Notes: a model not told the origin generated them from the sequence alone. Positions 7,539 through 16,904 are shown, counted from the first letter of the stretch. The stretch is 42,938 nt of DNA from Pseudobutyrivibrio sp. 49 (GCF_900100545.1 NZ_FNDP01000023.1:1-42938), one strand, 5' to 3'. A program made the numbers and translations.

Positions 7539-9549
7539 AATCACTTACCTCCTCATCAATCTTAAATTTCTGAACATAATCCGTAAGCTTCTGAGATGTA
7601 TTTGCCAACTCGTGAGAATTGTCTGCTACATCCTGGCTGCTCTGGCTAATACTATTGGCCTGTTCAACCATATTCTGAGATGTTTCAAGAATTTCATCAG
7701 CACTAGCTGCCTGCTCCTCAGATATTGCAGCAACATTGTTTGCAACATCATCAACCTTCTGAATATTATCAAGCATCAATTCAATCAGTTCATTAGATTT
7801 TTCTATGTTAAGATAAATCTGATCAAAGGTTTCAAGTGCTGTACCAATTCTCTCTGAGTTTTGTTCAATTTCCTCTGCACTTGTCTGAGCCTGCTCTACA
7901 ACACTGTCTATTGCTCTACCTACCTCATTGATAAGGTTCGAAATATTCTCGGCACTAGACGCAGAATTTTGAGCAAGCTTTCCGATTTCTGTTGCAACTA
8001 CAGCAAATCCCTTACCTGCTTCACCAGCACGGGCCGCCTCAATAGACGCATTTAACGAAAGCAGATTTGTTTCGTCTGCAATATCCTTTATCAAACTAAC
8101 AATCTTTGTAATCTCTTCAGATACTTTTCCAACCTCGTTGATTGATTCAACAAGCTGGTCATTACTACTCTTAATTCCTTCCATAGCAACGGAAAGCTGT
8201 TCCATATCAGCCTTACCCTTCTTACTGATTTCAACAGTTTCCTTCATGCTATCATTAGCTTCATTTGAATTATCTCTTGTGTCTGCTACTACCATAGCAA
8301 GAGTAGTTGCATTTTCAGCGATTTCATTAACAGCTATAGCCAGCTGATCTACTGTAGCATTCAGATTCTGCATAGCATCCGCCTGAGAACGAGATGCATC
8401 AAACATATCCTTTGATACCCTATCAGAGTTATCCGACTGCTCTTTTAATCTTTCAGATTCGTTATTAATTTCAGAAAGCATTCCTCGCATTGACTGAACG
8501 AACTCACTTACCTTGCGTCCCATAAGTCCAATTTCGTCATTGCTCTCCTGCTTAACCTTAATTGTAAAGTCTCCAGCAGACATATCTGAAATATGCTTTG
8601 TAATATTTCCTATAGGTGCGATTACTCTGCTTACAAGCACATTAATTAGAATGACAATGATAATAATAGCTACTACACCTATTATTGCCAAAAGCTGTAT
8701 CAATTTATTTACGTCCTGCAAAATTACACTATTGCTTATATATGAAACAAGATACCATTCTGTTCCTGCAATATTTCTAAATGCTACCTGATAGCCTTCT
8801 ATTTCGGTGGTTGTATAATCACGTTCAGCAAACTTTTTTGCTATACCTGCCATAAGCTTATCTGAATCATCTTCACCAAGAACTGTGAATATTCTAGAGG
8901 CATCTCTATGAGCCAATATAGTGCCATCAAAAGAATCAATAAGGAAGGAAGTTGCCTGATCCATTTTTACACCAGAATTAACGATGATACTAATTTGGTC
9001 AAGTGTAACATCAGCTGCAAAAACTTTAAGTTCGTCGCTTCCATCATTAAGAATACCTGATGCACTTATAACGGAATCACCATTTGCATTTTTATAAGCC
9101 CCACCATAATTTAGGCGCACTCTAGTAATGCCCTGCTTATACCACTCTTCATCCTTTGGATTAGAAACGGTCTTAGAGGACTCACTAGCTTTCATAAATT
9201 TTCCTGATTCGCTGGCAATATAAAATCCGTCAGTACAATAGGTGTTGTAGCCATAGAATGCATCCAAAAGAGACTGCAGAGCCTCATCGTCAGGCTTCTG
9301 AGTCTCAATAACCTGCTTGGCTGTTGAGAAATTCTCGAGATTTTTCTGTAACCAGGATTCGATATTATCGCCCTGGTTTGAGATAGAAGAATCAAGCTGA
9401 GCTGTCGCCATCTTTTTCAAACTCTGGCTAGAAATATAACCAGAAATAACAACCAGTAGTATCACCTGAAGCAATACTACTGGCATCAATAACGCAATCA
9501 GCTTATTCTTTATTTTTGCGTGCTTTTCTGAAGATTTTGTATTGGCCAT
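7528..9549 (-). CDS. Methyl-accepting chemotaxis protein with dCache-type sensor
   Basis: A 673-residue transmembrane chemoreceptor. TM1 is at about residues 15-38. An extracellular region of about 245 residues with dCache-like character follows ([35 protein letters not shown]). TM2 is at about 285-310, then a HAMP domain ([20 protein letters not shown]). The cytoplasmic coiled-coil ends in the conserved hairpin tip [25 protein letters not shown] (shown to residue A), where CheA and CheW bind. Its stop overlaps the start of a sugar-binding lipoprotein gene, a strong hint that the two work as a receptor pair. No che or flagellar genes are in the window. Confidence 0.95.
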   Translation of the reverse strand: MANTKSSEKHAKIKNKLIALLMPVVLLQVILLVVISGYISSQSLKKMATAQLDSSISNQGDNIESWLQKNLENFSTAKQVIETQKPDDEALQSLLDAFYGYNTYCTDGFYIASESGKFMKASESSKTVSNPKDEEWYKQGITRVRLNYGGAYKNANGDSVISASGILNDGSDELKVFAADVTLDQISIIVNSGVKMDQATSFLIDSFDGTILAHRDASRIFTVLGEDDSDKLMAGIAKKFAERDYTTTEIEGYQVAFRNIAGTEWYLVSYISNSVILQDVNKLIQLLAIIGVVAIIIIVILINVLVSRVIAPIGNITKHISDMSAGDFTIKVKQESNDEIGLMGRKVSEFVQSMRGMLSEINNESERLKEQSDNSDRVSKDMFDASRSQADAMQNLNATVDQLAIAVNEIAENATTLAMVVADTRDNSNEANDSMKETVEISKKGKADMEQLSVAMEGIKSSNDQLVESINEVGKVSEEITKIVSLIKDIADETNLLSLNASIEAARAGEAGKGFAVVATEIGKLAQNSASSAENISNLINEVGRAIDSVVEQAQTSAEEIEQNSERIGTALETFDQIYLNIEKSNELIELMLDNIQKVDDVANNVAAISEEQAASADEILETSQNMVEQANSISQSSQDVADNSHELANTSQKLTDYVQKFKIDEEVSDYEG

Positions 9550-9592
9550 GGTATTCTCCTTAACTAAGAAAAATGTATCCCTTACACACTAC

Positions 9593-9609
9593 ATTAAAAT
9601 TATTTTAAT
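9593..9609. promoter_or_regulatory. AT-rich dyad upstream of chemoreceptor
   Basis: ATTAAAAT-T-ATTTTAAT, a perfect 8-bp dyad about 45 bases before the chemoreceptor start. It could be an operator or part of a promoter. No clear -35/-10 pair was found around it. Confidence 0.3.
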
Positions 9610-9662
9610 ACCACAGCCACATTATTTGTTGTTTTTCACCAAATCTTCATGCATATTTAACA

Positions 9663-9911
9663 TTAACGTCTAAAACGTAATGTTTCGTATTTAGAACGTG
9701 TTCTAACACAGTTCTTTAAATCCTGAACTCTAGTCTCAATATCTCCATCCTCAACAACTACATCAATAGAAGATGCCATATTATCTATCAGGAGATTATC
9801 GAAATCCATAATAGGTGTTGCCACCAAAATCTTATATTTCTCCTCAAAATCATCTGTATCCAAAAACTCTAAGAGAATTGGATTGACTTCTCCATCATAA
9901 TTTCTTTCCAT
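9663..9911 (-). CDS. Small acidic protein of unknown function
   Basis: An 82-residue soluble protein I do not recognise. It is acidic for most of its length (FLDTDDFEEKYKIL, VVVEDGDIETRVQDL) with a basic tail (RTRSKYETLRFRR). No signal peptide is seen. AGGAGC precedes the ATG. It starts 19 bases after the PI-PLC-like gene and lies before the chemoreceptor gene, so it probably belongs to the PI-PLC transcript. Function cannot be inferred. Confidence 0.6.
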   Translation of the reverse strand: MERNYDGEVNPILLEFLDTDDFEEKYKILVATPIMDFDNLLIDNMASSIDVVVEDGDIETRVQDLKNCVRTRSKYETLRFRR

Positions 9912-9930
9912 AATTTATATTGCTCCTAAC

Positions 9931-10944
9931 TTAAAAATTCGAATAATAAATATGTCTAGCCAAATCAGCTGTACCAAAATCTACGATAATAATACCATAG
10001 CTGGTCTCAGATTTAAGCTCATACTCCATAAGTAGAGTATTTAAGGCATTTGCATATCCCTTTGGATGTCCAAATTTACCATCGCCAGCAGTACTAACGA
10101 AATTTAGGAAAAAGGTAGTCTCGTCAGCCTCGCAATTTTCCAAACCATCTACCACTGACTCATATTTATCTTCTACAGAATATTTATATCTATCCTGCAC
10201 CCAGAATCTGTAATCTGAGTTAACATAAAGCTCATATGGAATATCTGCAGGTACTCTATTATCCTGCTCCTCCCATATCATATTCAGACCAGTAACATCA
10301 GATGCAAGCTCATCATTAAATCTTGTAGCAAGGATAATTCGACCTCTGACATCACCGAGAGTAGGTATCTCATTTTCTGTGTACCAGTAATCCTTATTAG
10401 CTTTTACCTGCTCCAGTAATAGCTTCTGAATATCAGCTGTTGCGTAATCCTCATCCTCGATTTTTATATTTACAATAACAGTCTCACTTTCGTGATTCTG
10501 AAGGAATTTATATATATCTGCAACGACATCATCAAAATAAAGAAAATCTGAGAAAAGATTTCCATCTGTGTGACAGCTGGCAAAATTATGCACAAGCTTT
10601 AACTTATCTCCGTCCTCAGTCTCTTCGATGGCAACTCTGAAATCCAAATATCGATAACCATCTTCAAGCTGCTGTGCAATTGATGTCTCCTGACATCTCA
10701 TAACATAGCCCAACGCAACATTCTGAGCGCCTGAGTTGTGAGCTCCTGGTATGGTAATCTGTGAAATATAGGTATCATCGGATATGTTCTCCATCCAGCT
10801 GGCAGTGTCCGAATATTCCTTCGTCATATCCACACTGAACTCCGAGGCAGTATCATCATCGCTGACAAACAGAATAACAAGAATACCCACGATGATTGCA
10901 ATCATTACTCCACAAATAATTCTAAAAAGCCGTCCCTTATCCAT
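9931..10944 (-). CDS. Membrane-anchored PI-PLC-like phosphodiesterase
   Basis: About 337 residues. One N-terminal membrane segment (about residues 7-27) is followed by a PI-PLC X-type catalytic domain. Predicted catalytic histidines are His69 in PGAHNSG and His119 in LVHNF, about 50 residues apart as in Bacillus cereus PI-PLC, and YLDFRV supplies the conserved Arg. The tail ends shortly after VDFG. Such enzymes cleave phosphatidylinositol or glycosyl-PI anchors; some relatives act on other phosphodiesters. It is predicted to face outside while tethered to the membrane. Start: the first possible codon is GTG at 10950, but GGGGGA is correctly spaced for ATG at 10944. The substrate in an anaerobic gut bacterium is unclear. 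Confidence 0.82.
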   Translation of the reverse strand: MDKGRLFRIICGVMIAIIVGILVILFVSDDDTASEFSVDMTKEYSDTASWMENISDDTYISQITIPGAHNSGAQNVALGYVMRCQETSIAQQLEDGYRYLDFRVAIEETEDGDKLKLVHNFASCHTDGNLFSDFLYFDDVVADIYKFLQNHESETVIVNIKIEDEDYATADIQKLLLEQVKANKDYWYTENEIPTLGDVRGRIILATRFNDELASDVTGLNMIWEEQDNRVPADIPYELYVNSDYRFWVQDRYKYSVEDKYESVVDGLENCEADETTFFLNFVSTAGDGKFGHPKGYANALNTLLMEYELKSETSYGIIIVDFGTADLARHIYYSNF

Positions 10945-11005
10945 AAGCACGTCCCCCGTATTTAGGCTTTAACATTATTCTATATAAATATATTACCATT
11001 CTTTA

Positions 11006-11034
11006 GTGACAAAGTCTTTCAAAATCGGTACTAT
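11006..11034 (+). promoter_or_regulatory. Promoter of small plus-strand gene
   Basis: GTGACA (11006-11011), a 17-base spacer and TACTAT (11029-11034). Transcription would start near 11041, which excludes an upstream ATG at 11034 as the start of the following gene. Confidence 0.5.
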
Positions 11035-11069
11035 TGAATAGAAATATATCTGATTTATGGAGGATAACT

Positions 11070-11330
11070 ATGATAGATAGAGGCAGACTCTTATCTTTAG
11101 GATATTATAAAAAAGCTCCCTCTTTTACAGGGAGCGATAAAAATAAATGTTATAAAATTGAGCGCTTCCGCGAGGAAGATTCTGAGGTAGATATGTTCAA
11201 AGCCACAATCTGGCCTGGCCCATTCAGCTCAGAAAACACTCCTGAGGAATCCAAGCAATCCAAGCTTGCTCCTTTTACCGAAGACGGCTTACAGGAGCTG
11301 GTAGATTGGATGAACAGTCTGGATATCTAA
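11070..11330 (+). CDS. Small cytoplasmic protein of unknown function
   Basis: An 86-residue protein I do not recognise. The ATG at 11070 is chosen because GGAGG lies seven bases upstream; a longer frame from 11034 overlaps the promoter. The protein has a basic N-terminus, FREEDSEVDMFKATIWPGPF in the middle and a helical end (TEDGLQELVDWMNSL). No signal or membrane segment is seen. Its TAA overlaps the TAG of the convergent GGDEF gene by four bases, and no terminator separates them. Confidence 0.65.
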   Translation: MIDRGRLLSLGYYKKAPSFTGSDKNKCYKIERFREEDSEVDMFKATIWPGPFSSENTPEESKQSKLAPFTEDGLQELVDWMNSLDI

Positions 11331-12955
11331 ACTGTCTTGGATGCTTTCTTATTTTCGTACATTGATTCGTCTGCGCGCTTCACAAGTGCGCGGAAGTCTT
11401 TGTCGAGCTCAGAGTCAAACATCGCAGCTCCGATGGCAACTCCAATTGAGTACTGGTACTTTCCTTCAAGATTCGCAGTATAAATCTTTGTCATAAAGAG
11501 CTTCTTTAATCGCTCCATATTAACTGCTTTGCTTGAAGGGATGATACAACAGAACTCATCTCCACCTGTACGGTAGCAAGTTCCATATCTTCCAAATACG
11601 CCGTTGAAAATTTCTGCCACAAGGGTAATATACTCATCACCAGCCTCGTGACCATAAGTATCATTACATGCTTTAAGACCATTGGCATCTGCAACAACAG
11701 CGATTATGCCATCAAGCTTTCTATCCGACTCAGCCTGACTTTCAAATGCATTTCTATTATAAAGGCCTGTCATACTATCTGTAAGAGCAAATATCTCAAG
11801 CTGTCTAGCACGACGTCCCTTTTCAATAAGTTCGTTAGTTCCTCGAATCAAATCCCATGCAAGGAGTAATACGAATATAAGAACCATGTAACGACCGAGT
11901 CTGTCAGCATCACCAATTATTCTGTAATAATTGATAACATCTACAACCATTGCAATAAGGAATAAAGATACACCGATAGTACAAATTATTACCTGACGTG
12001 AAAAATCACGGTGTAAAAGCTGTAGGATAATAGCACCTACAACATATGCCACGGCAACGGTTATCATAAGCTGTACAAACATCAGATTTTCTCTAAATTC
12101 TCGTATCTTAAGGAAATGCATAGATGTAACAGTAATAAATTCCACCATTGATGCCCAAAGAATTATTTTCTTTATAATCTTTCCGTTAATTCCTAAGTAA
12201 GAATCAAAGAAAAGAACAAATGGCGGAACTGAAAGCATTAAGCATATATAAGGAATTATCGAATCAAATATCCTATTTTCGGATACCAAAGTCCATGCAA
12301 TAGTTTCATTTGTTGACCACACGCCAATAAACAACGAGAAATAACCAAGATAAATAAGGTCTTTTCCTAAATTAAGTCGCTTATTCATGAAAATATAGTA
12401 TGCAAATAGTGTCAAACTAAAAATAACTATAAAGATACTGGCTATAAGCCTAGGAATAGAGTCACGAAGAAACTCAGAATATATCTGATACGTATTTCCT
12501 ATGTAAAACTCAGGTACCTTTTCGCTAACAATATCATAAGCTGGAGTTAATATAACTGCCACATTTTGCATTTTCTCATTTATAGAAACAAAATTGTATT
12601 TAGCTCCTGGTGTAGAACCCCAAAAACCGCCAGTTTTTGTAAATGAGTAAATCTCATGCCCGGCATTATATACGGTAACTGACTGATGCGCGGTAAAAAA
12701 CACCAAGCCAGAGTACTGACTATCATAGCTAGATAAATCGATAAAGTATTCCTTAGAGCCATCTTCTAAAAGCGCAACTTGATATGGCTCAATTCTAGAG
12801 GTAGACGTCTCATCTTTTTTTACATCTCTTGTCATCATGTAACAAATGATAAGACCCACTATCGCTATAACAAGCATCACATTATTCAATTTTCTATGAA
12901 AACTAAATAAATTCTTTCCTTGCTTCATAAAAAAACCAATCCAGACATTTTTCAA
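11327..12955 (-). CDS. 7TM diguanylate cyclase (GGDEF)
   Basis: A 542-residue membrane protein predicted to make cyclic di-GMP. The order is one N-terminal membrane segment (about 25-41), an extracytoplasmic beta-rich region (about 45-165), roughly seven membrane helices (about 168-370) resembling 7TMR-DISM receptors, then a GGDEF domain from about 385. The active-site loop is intact (RTGGDEF, about 462-468). The inhibitory RxxD motif usually just before it is absent (RYGT in that area), so product feedback may be missing. No EAL domain is fused. The first codon is TTG at 12955 without a clear ribosome site. An in-frame ATG at 12928 (MKQGKN) is an alternative start. Confidence 0.9.
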   Translation of the reverse strand: MKNVWIGFFMKQGKNLFSFHRKLNNVMLVIAIVGLIICYMMTRDVKKDETSTSRIEPYQVALLEDGSKEYFIDLSSYDSQYSGLVFFTAHQSVTVYNAGHEIYSFTKTGGFWGSTPGAKYNFVSINEKMQNVAVILTPAYDIVSEKVPEFYIGNTYQIYSEFLRDSIPRLIASIFIVIFSLTLFAYYIFMNKRLNLGKDLIYLGYFSLFIGVWSTNETIAWTLVSENRIFDSIIPYICLMLSVPPFVLFFDSYLGINGKIIKKIILWASMVEFITVTSMHFLKIREFRENLMFVQLMITVAVAYVVGAIILQLLHRDFSRQVIICTIGVSLFLIAMVVDVINYYRIIGDADRLGRYMVLIFVLLLAWDLIRGTNELIEKGRRARQLEIFALTDSMTGLYNRNAFESQAESDRKLDGIIAVVADANGLKACNDTYGHEAGDEYITLVAEIFNGVFGRYGTCYRTGGDEFCCIIPSSKAVNMERLKKLFMTKIYTANLEGKYQYSIGVAIGAAMFDSELDKDFRALVKRADESMYENKKASKTV

Positions 12956-13005
12956 ACATCATTACAAAAATAAATATTTTCATAAAAACTTCACGTTTTA
13001 TAACG

Positions 13006-13034
13006 ATTATACAATCTAAATGTTGGATTGGCAA
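13006..13034 (-). promoter_or_regulatory. Promoter of the GGDEF gene
   Basis: On the minus strand TTGCCA (13029-13034), a 17-base spacer, then a perfect TATAAT (13006-13011). One of the best sigma-A-type matches in the window. Confidence 0.75.
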
Positions 13035-13042
13035 CTAAAATA

Positions 13043-13702
13043 TTATCTAATAAAGTTATAGATATGTGGATATAATGTATCTTTTTCCACAATATAACTG
13101 CTATGATTTTCCCCAGAAAGGATTTTTAATACTGAATTGGGGATACTTTGAGCTATCTTTTCTGTTTCTTTTTGCTTCACGCAGTCATCTTCTCCAGCAA
13201 ATATCATTGCTGGAACAGTTATATTCTTCAAATCCTCTGGATTTATATCAGGTTCCTGAAGCATCATCAAAGTTCTAGGATCATTATACTTTTTATAATC
13301 CTTCTTCATTTCCCTTAAATCTCTGTGATGAAGCCCTGCCGGACTAAGATTTGCACCGCAGCACACTATTCCGGATAACAACTCACTTGCCTGCATGGCA
13401 ACCAATAAAGAAATAATACCGCCATCTGAATATCCAATGAGATATGGCTTTTCAATATCTAATCCTTTAATTAAGTTAATTACATCATTCGCCATATCAC
13501 TATAATGATATTCCTTCGGCGTGGCACTCTCACCATGACCTCTTGAATCCATAGCATAAACGACATTGTATTTGCTGAGACGCTCTACCAATGGATCGAA
13601 GATATGATGATCTTCTCTATTTCCATGTATGAGAATAACCGGGGTGCCCTGATCCCCGGTCCTTTCATAGCATATGATTTGTGAGTTAAGTTGAATATAC
13701 AT
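13043..13702 (-). CDS. Alpha/beta hydrolase
   Basis: A 219-residue soluble alpha/beta-hydrolase fold protein. Visible features are the oxyanion-side motif LIHGN (about 24-28), DSRGHGES, the nucleophile elbow GYSDGG, the acid in AGEDDCV and the catalytic His in GENHSSY near the C-terminus. All three triad residues are present, so it should be active as an esterase or similar. The substrate is not readable. It starts 18 bases after the dapB stop with GAGGG upstream, so it is probably co-transcribed with dapB without an obvious metabolic link. Confidence 0.88.
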   Translation of the reverse strand: MYIQLNSQIICYERTGDQGTPVILIHGNREDHHIFDPLVERLSKYNVVYAMDSRGHGESATPKEYHYSDMANDVINLIKGLDIEKPYLIGYSDGGIISLLVAMQASELLSGIVCCGANLSPAGLHHRDLREMKKDYKKYNDPRTLMMLQEPDINPEDLKNITVPAMIFAGEDDCVKQKETEKIAQSIPNSVLKILSGENHSSYIVEKDTLYPHIYNFIR

Positions 13703-13720
13703 ATACGCCCTCGGCTATAA

Positions 13721-14482
13721 TTATTTTTCTGCGATTACTTCTTTCATATCGTAAAGGCCAGCTGACTTACCAGCAAGGAACTTAGCAGCTTCTACTGCTC
13801 CCTTTGCAAATACACTCTTTGAATATGCTGTATGCTTGATTGTAATAACCTCATCAAGTCCTGCAAAGATTACCTCGTGCTCGCCTACAATATTTCCACC
13901 ACGAACTGCAGAAATACCAATTTCATTCTTTGGTCTCTTCTCTCTTCTGTCAGCTCTGGCATAGCAATACTCATACTTTTCATCTAAAGCATCGTTGCAG
14001 GCATCTGCAAGAGCGAGTGCTGTTCCACTAGGTGCATCAAGCTTTTGATTGTGATGCTTCTCAACAATTTCAATATCAAAACCAGCATCAGCAAAAATCT
14101 GAGTAGCCTTCTTACATAAATCAAATAATGTATTTATTCCTAATGACATGTTAGCAGAGCGAAGGATAGCAACCTTTTTGCTAGCTGCATCTACATGTGC
14201 AAGCTGATTATCATCAAGTCCTGTAGTGCAAAGAACAACTGGCTTTCCAGTCTTCTCACAAACATCAAGCAAACCATCTACTGCAGCTGCTGTAGAGAAA
14301 TCAATTACAACATCGTAATCTACATCAACCTCTTCAAGAGAATCGAATACAGGATAATCATTATCTATGCCTTTGAACTTATCTACTCCTGCAACAATAG
14401 TAGCCGCTGAATCATTCATGCATAAATCTGTGATAACTCTTCCCATGTGTCCGTTGCAACCGTGCATAACAATTTTTGTCAT
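13721..14482 (-). CDS. dapB: 4-hydroxy-tetrahydrodipicolinate reductase
   Basis: The second dedicated step of the diaminopimelate/lysine branch: NAD(P)H-dependent reduction giving tetrahydrodipicolinate for lysine and peptidoglycan. It is 253 residues. The N-terminal nucleotide fold starts KIVMHGCNGHMGR, and the substrate motif EKHHNQKLDAPSGTA is intact with its catalytic His and Lys. The frame is open further upstream, but ATG at 14482 is the right start: AGAGG precedes it and the protein then begins with the normal MTKIVMHG. No dapA is adjacent. Confidence 0.96.
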   Translation of the reverse strand: MTKIVMHGCNGHMGRVITDLCMNDSAATIVAGVDKFKGIDNDYPVFDSLEEVDVDYDVVIDFSTAAAVDGLLDVCEKTGKPVVLCTTGLDDNQLAHVDAASKKVAILRSANMSLGINTLFDLCKKATQIFADAGFDIEIVEKHHNQKLDAPSGTALALADACNDALDEKYEYCYARADRREKRPKNEIGISAVRGGNIVGEHEVIFAGLDEVITIKHTAYSKSVFAKGAVEAAKFLAGKSAGLYDMKEVIAEK

Positions 14483-14542
14483 TATTCTTACCTCTTTTTC
14501 GTACATGCCAATAATATGTTTTATTTTATTATATAAAAGAAC

Positions 14543-14576
14543 TGCCATAGAGACCATAAAAAGTCCATGGCAGTCC
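14543..14576 (-). terminator. Terminator after typA-cobO unit
   Basis: Stem ACTGCCAT/ATGGCAGT with TTCTTTTATATAA following on the minus strand. It lies eight bases past the CobO-like gene and ahead of dapB. Confidence 0.75.
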
Positions 14577-14583
14577 TATGAAA

Positions 14584-15063
14584 TTACTTTTCAGGTTTAA
14601 GATTTAAAACACTGTCAGCAATTTCAAATATTCCTCTTGTTATATTTAATCCTGTCAAAATAACATTAGTCGAATATGAACGACCTTCCAAAGCGCATAA
14701 AATATCCTGCTCTGAAACGATTCCTTCATCAACTACACCAAGAATCTCATCAAGAATAACTAAATCACTTTCGCCTGTGCCGAGAACCTTTTTAGCATAA
14801 TTAAGGCCATTTTGAATATTCAAAATCTCCTCCTGCTTCTGCTCATCTGTAAGATCAGAAAAGCTTTCCTTTGAGCGCTCAAATCTAAAAAGCTTAATCT
14901 CTGGCTCAAGCTTACTTAAATACTCAGTATTTGTCTCAGATTTAAGGAACTGGATAATTGTCGTGGTGCGCCCCTGAGATGCATTACGCACAGCAAGGCC
15001 TAGTGCTGCTGCCGACTTTCCCTGTCCTGTTCCATAATATACTTGAACAATTCCCTTTTCCAT
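14584..15063 (-). CDS. CobO/BtuR-like corrinoid adenosyltransferase family protein
   Basis: A 159-residue P-loop protein of the CobA/CobO/BtuR type, which transfers adenosyl from ATP to cob(I)alamin or cobyrinate diamide. VQVYYGTGQGKSAAALGLA is the family's N-terminal loop, and DLVILDEILGVVDEG matches the conserved acidic strand. It is shorter than typical CobO (about 170-200 residues), and the usual C-terminal RN-rich segment is reduced. GGAGAC precedes the ATG. The gene starts eight bases after the typA stop, so it is co-transcribed with it. No cobalamin-synthesis genes or riboswitch are in the window, so it may serve salvage. Confidence 0.8.
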   Translation of the reverse strand: MEKGIVQVYYGTGQGKSAAALGLAVRNASQGRTTTIIQFLKSETNTEYLSKLEPEIKLFRFERSKESFSDLTDEQKQEEILNIQNGLNYAKKVLGTGESDLVILDEILGVVDEGIVSEQDILCALEGRSYSTNVILTGLNITRGIFEIADSVLNLKPEK

Positions 15064-15071
15064 AAGTCTCC

Positions 15072-16904
15072 TTATTTCTTAAAGCTAGCTCTCTTTCTAA
15101 GTGTTGGATCAAGAATTCTCTTTCTAATTCTAAGAGATTCTGGAGTAACCTCCAAAAGCTCATCTACATCAATGAAATCAAGTGCCTGCTCAAGGCTAAG
15201 AACTCTTGGTGGAACAAGTGTAAGCGCCTCATCTGCTGAAGATGAACGAGTATTTGTAAGATGTTTTTTCTTACATACATTAAGCTCAACATCCTCTGCA
15301 CGAGAGCACTGGCCAATAACCATACCAGAATAAACCTTCTCACCTGGTCCGATGAAAAGTGTACCACGGTCCTGTGCTGAGAAAAGTCCGTATGTAACTG
15401 ACTCACCTGTCTCGAAGGCAATAAGACTTCCAAGCTTACGATAAGAAATATCGCCCTTGTAAAGCTCATAACCATCAAAAATTGTATTGATTATACCATT
15501 TCCCTTTGTATCTGTCATGAATTCTCCACGATATCCGATAAGACCACGTGAAGGAATCTTAAATTCGATACGAGTATATCCACCTGCGATAGGTGTCATG
15601 TTCTGAAGCTCACCCTTTCTCTGAGAAAGCTTCTCGATAACTGCTCCTGTAAACTCGTCTGGAACATCTACGTAAGCACGCTCCATTGGTTCGAGCTTGT
15701 GTCCCTTTTCATCTTCCTTATAAAGAACCTCAGCCTTTGATACAGCAAACTCAAAACCTTCGCGACGCATGTTCTCGATAAGAACTGAAAGGTGAAGCTC
15801 ACCACGACCAGAAACTTTAAGTGAATCTGGTGAATCTGTATCCTCTACACGAAGTGAAACGTCGGTGTTAAGCTCCTTCATAAGACGCTCACGAATGTGA
15901 CGTGAAGTAACGAACTTACCTTCCTGACCAGCAAGTGGGCTATCATTTACAATGAAGTTCATTGAAATAGTAGGCTCAGAAATCTTCTGGAATGGAATTG
16001 GATTTGGAGCGTCTGGTGCACAAATTGTATCTCCAATGTGAATATCTGAAATACCAGAAATAGCAACAATTGAACCAATCTGAGCCTCAGTAACGTCTAC
16101 TTTATTAAGTCCATCATACTCAAAAAGCTTTGAGATACGAACCTTATTATTCTTGCTCTCATCGTGAGCATTAACTACGATAGCATCCTGGTTAACCTTG
16201 ATCGAACCATTCTCTACCTTACCGATACCGATACGTCCAACGTACTCGTTGTAATCGATTGTAGAGATAAGTACCTGTGTAGGAGCCTCTGGGTCACCCT
16301 TTGGAGCTGGAATGTAATCTACGATAGTCTCAAAGAGGGCTGTCATATCCTTATGCTCTTCGTTAAGATCTCTGATAGCGAAACCTTCCTTAGCAGAAGC
16401 ATAAATAAATGGACAATCAAGCTGCTCATCTGAAGCATCAAGATCCATGAAAAGCTCTAATACTTCATCGATAACCTCGTCTGGACGAGCCTCTGGTCTA
16501 TCAATCTTATTGATACATACGATAACTGGTAAATCAAGATCAAGTGCCTTCATAAGAACGAACTTAGTCTGTGGCATTGCACCCTCAAATGCATCTACTA
16601 CAAGTACAACACCGTTTACCATCTTAAGTACACGCTCTACCTCACCACCGAAATCAGCATGCCCTGGTGTATCGATGATGTTAATCTTTGTGTTCTTATA
16701 ATATACTGCTGTGTTCTTTGAAAGAATAGTGATACCACGCTCACGCTCAATATCATTTGAGTCCATGACACGCTCAGCAACTTCCTGATTCTCTCTAAAT
16801 ACACCTGACTGCTTTAAAAGCTCATCTACAAGTGTAGTCTTACCATGATCAACGTGTGCGATGATGGCAATATTTCTAATATCTTCTCTACTCTGAATTG
16901 ACAT
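15072..16904 (-). CDS. typA: Translational GTPase TypA/BipA
   Basis: A 610-residue ribosome-binding GTPase related to EF-G, involved in 50S assembly and stress adaptation. G1 AHVDHGKTT, the switch region RERGITI, G3 DTPGHADFG and G4 NKIDR are all intact. Domains II, III and V and the BipA-specific C-terminal domain follow (RGRGELHLSVLIENMRREG, then PSRGLIGYRGEF). Full length. The ATG is preceded by AGAGAAA, a modest ribosome site. It heads a short unit with the CobO-like gene. Confidence 0.98.
   Translation of the reverse strand: MSIQSREDIRNIAIIAHVDHGKTTLVDELLKQSGVFRENQEVAERVMDSNDIERERGITILSKNTAVYYKNTKINIIDTPGHADFGGEVERVLKMVNGVVLVVDAFEGAMPQTKFVLMKALDLDLPVIVCINKIDRPEARPDEVIDEVLELFMDLDASDEQLDCPFIYASAKEGFAIRDLNEEHKDMTALFETIVDYIPAPKGDPEAPTQVLISTIDYNEYVGRIGIGKVENGSIKVNQDAIVVNAHDESKNNKVRISKLFEYDGLNKVDVTEAQIGSIVAISGISDIHIGDTICAPDAPNPIPFQKISEPTISMNFIVNDSPLAGQEGKFVTSRHIRERLMKELNTDVSLRVEDTDSPDSLKVSGRGELHLSVLIENMRREGFEFAVSKAEVLYKEDEKGHKLEPMERAYVDVPDEFTGAVIEKLSQRKGELQNMTPIAGGYTRIEFKIPSRGLIGYRGEFMTDTKGNGIINTIFDGYELYKGDISYRKLGSLIAFETGESVTYGLFSAQDRGTLFIGPGEKVYSGMVIGQCSRAEDVELNVCKKKHLTNTRSSSADEALTLVPPRVLSLEQALDFIDVDELLEVTPESLRIRKRILDPTLRKRASFKK

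Noticed and set aside
14483-14557. N-terminal extension of dapB
   Set aside because: It runs through the upstream terminator; ATG 14482 has its own ribosome site and the standard N-terminus.
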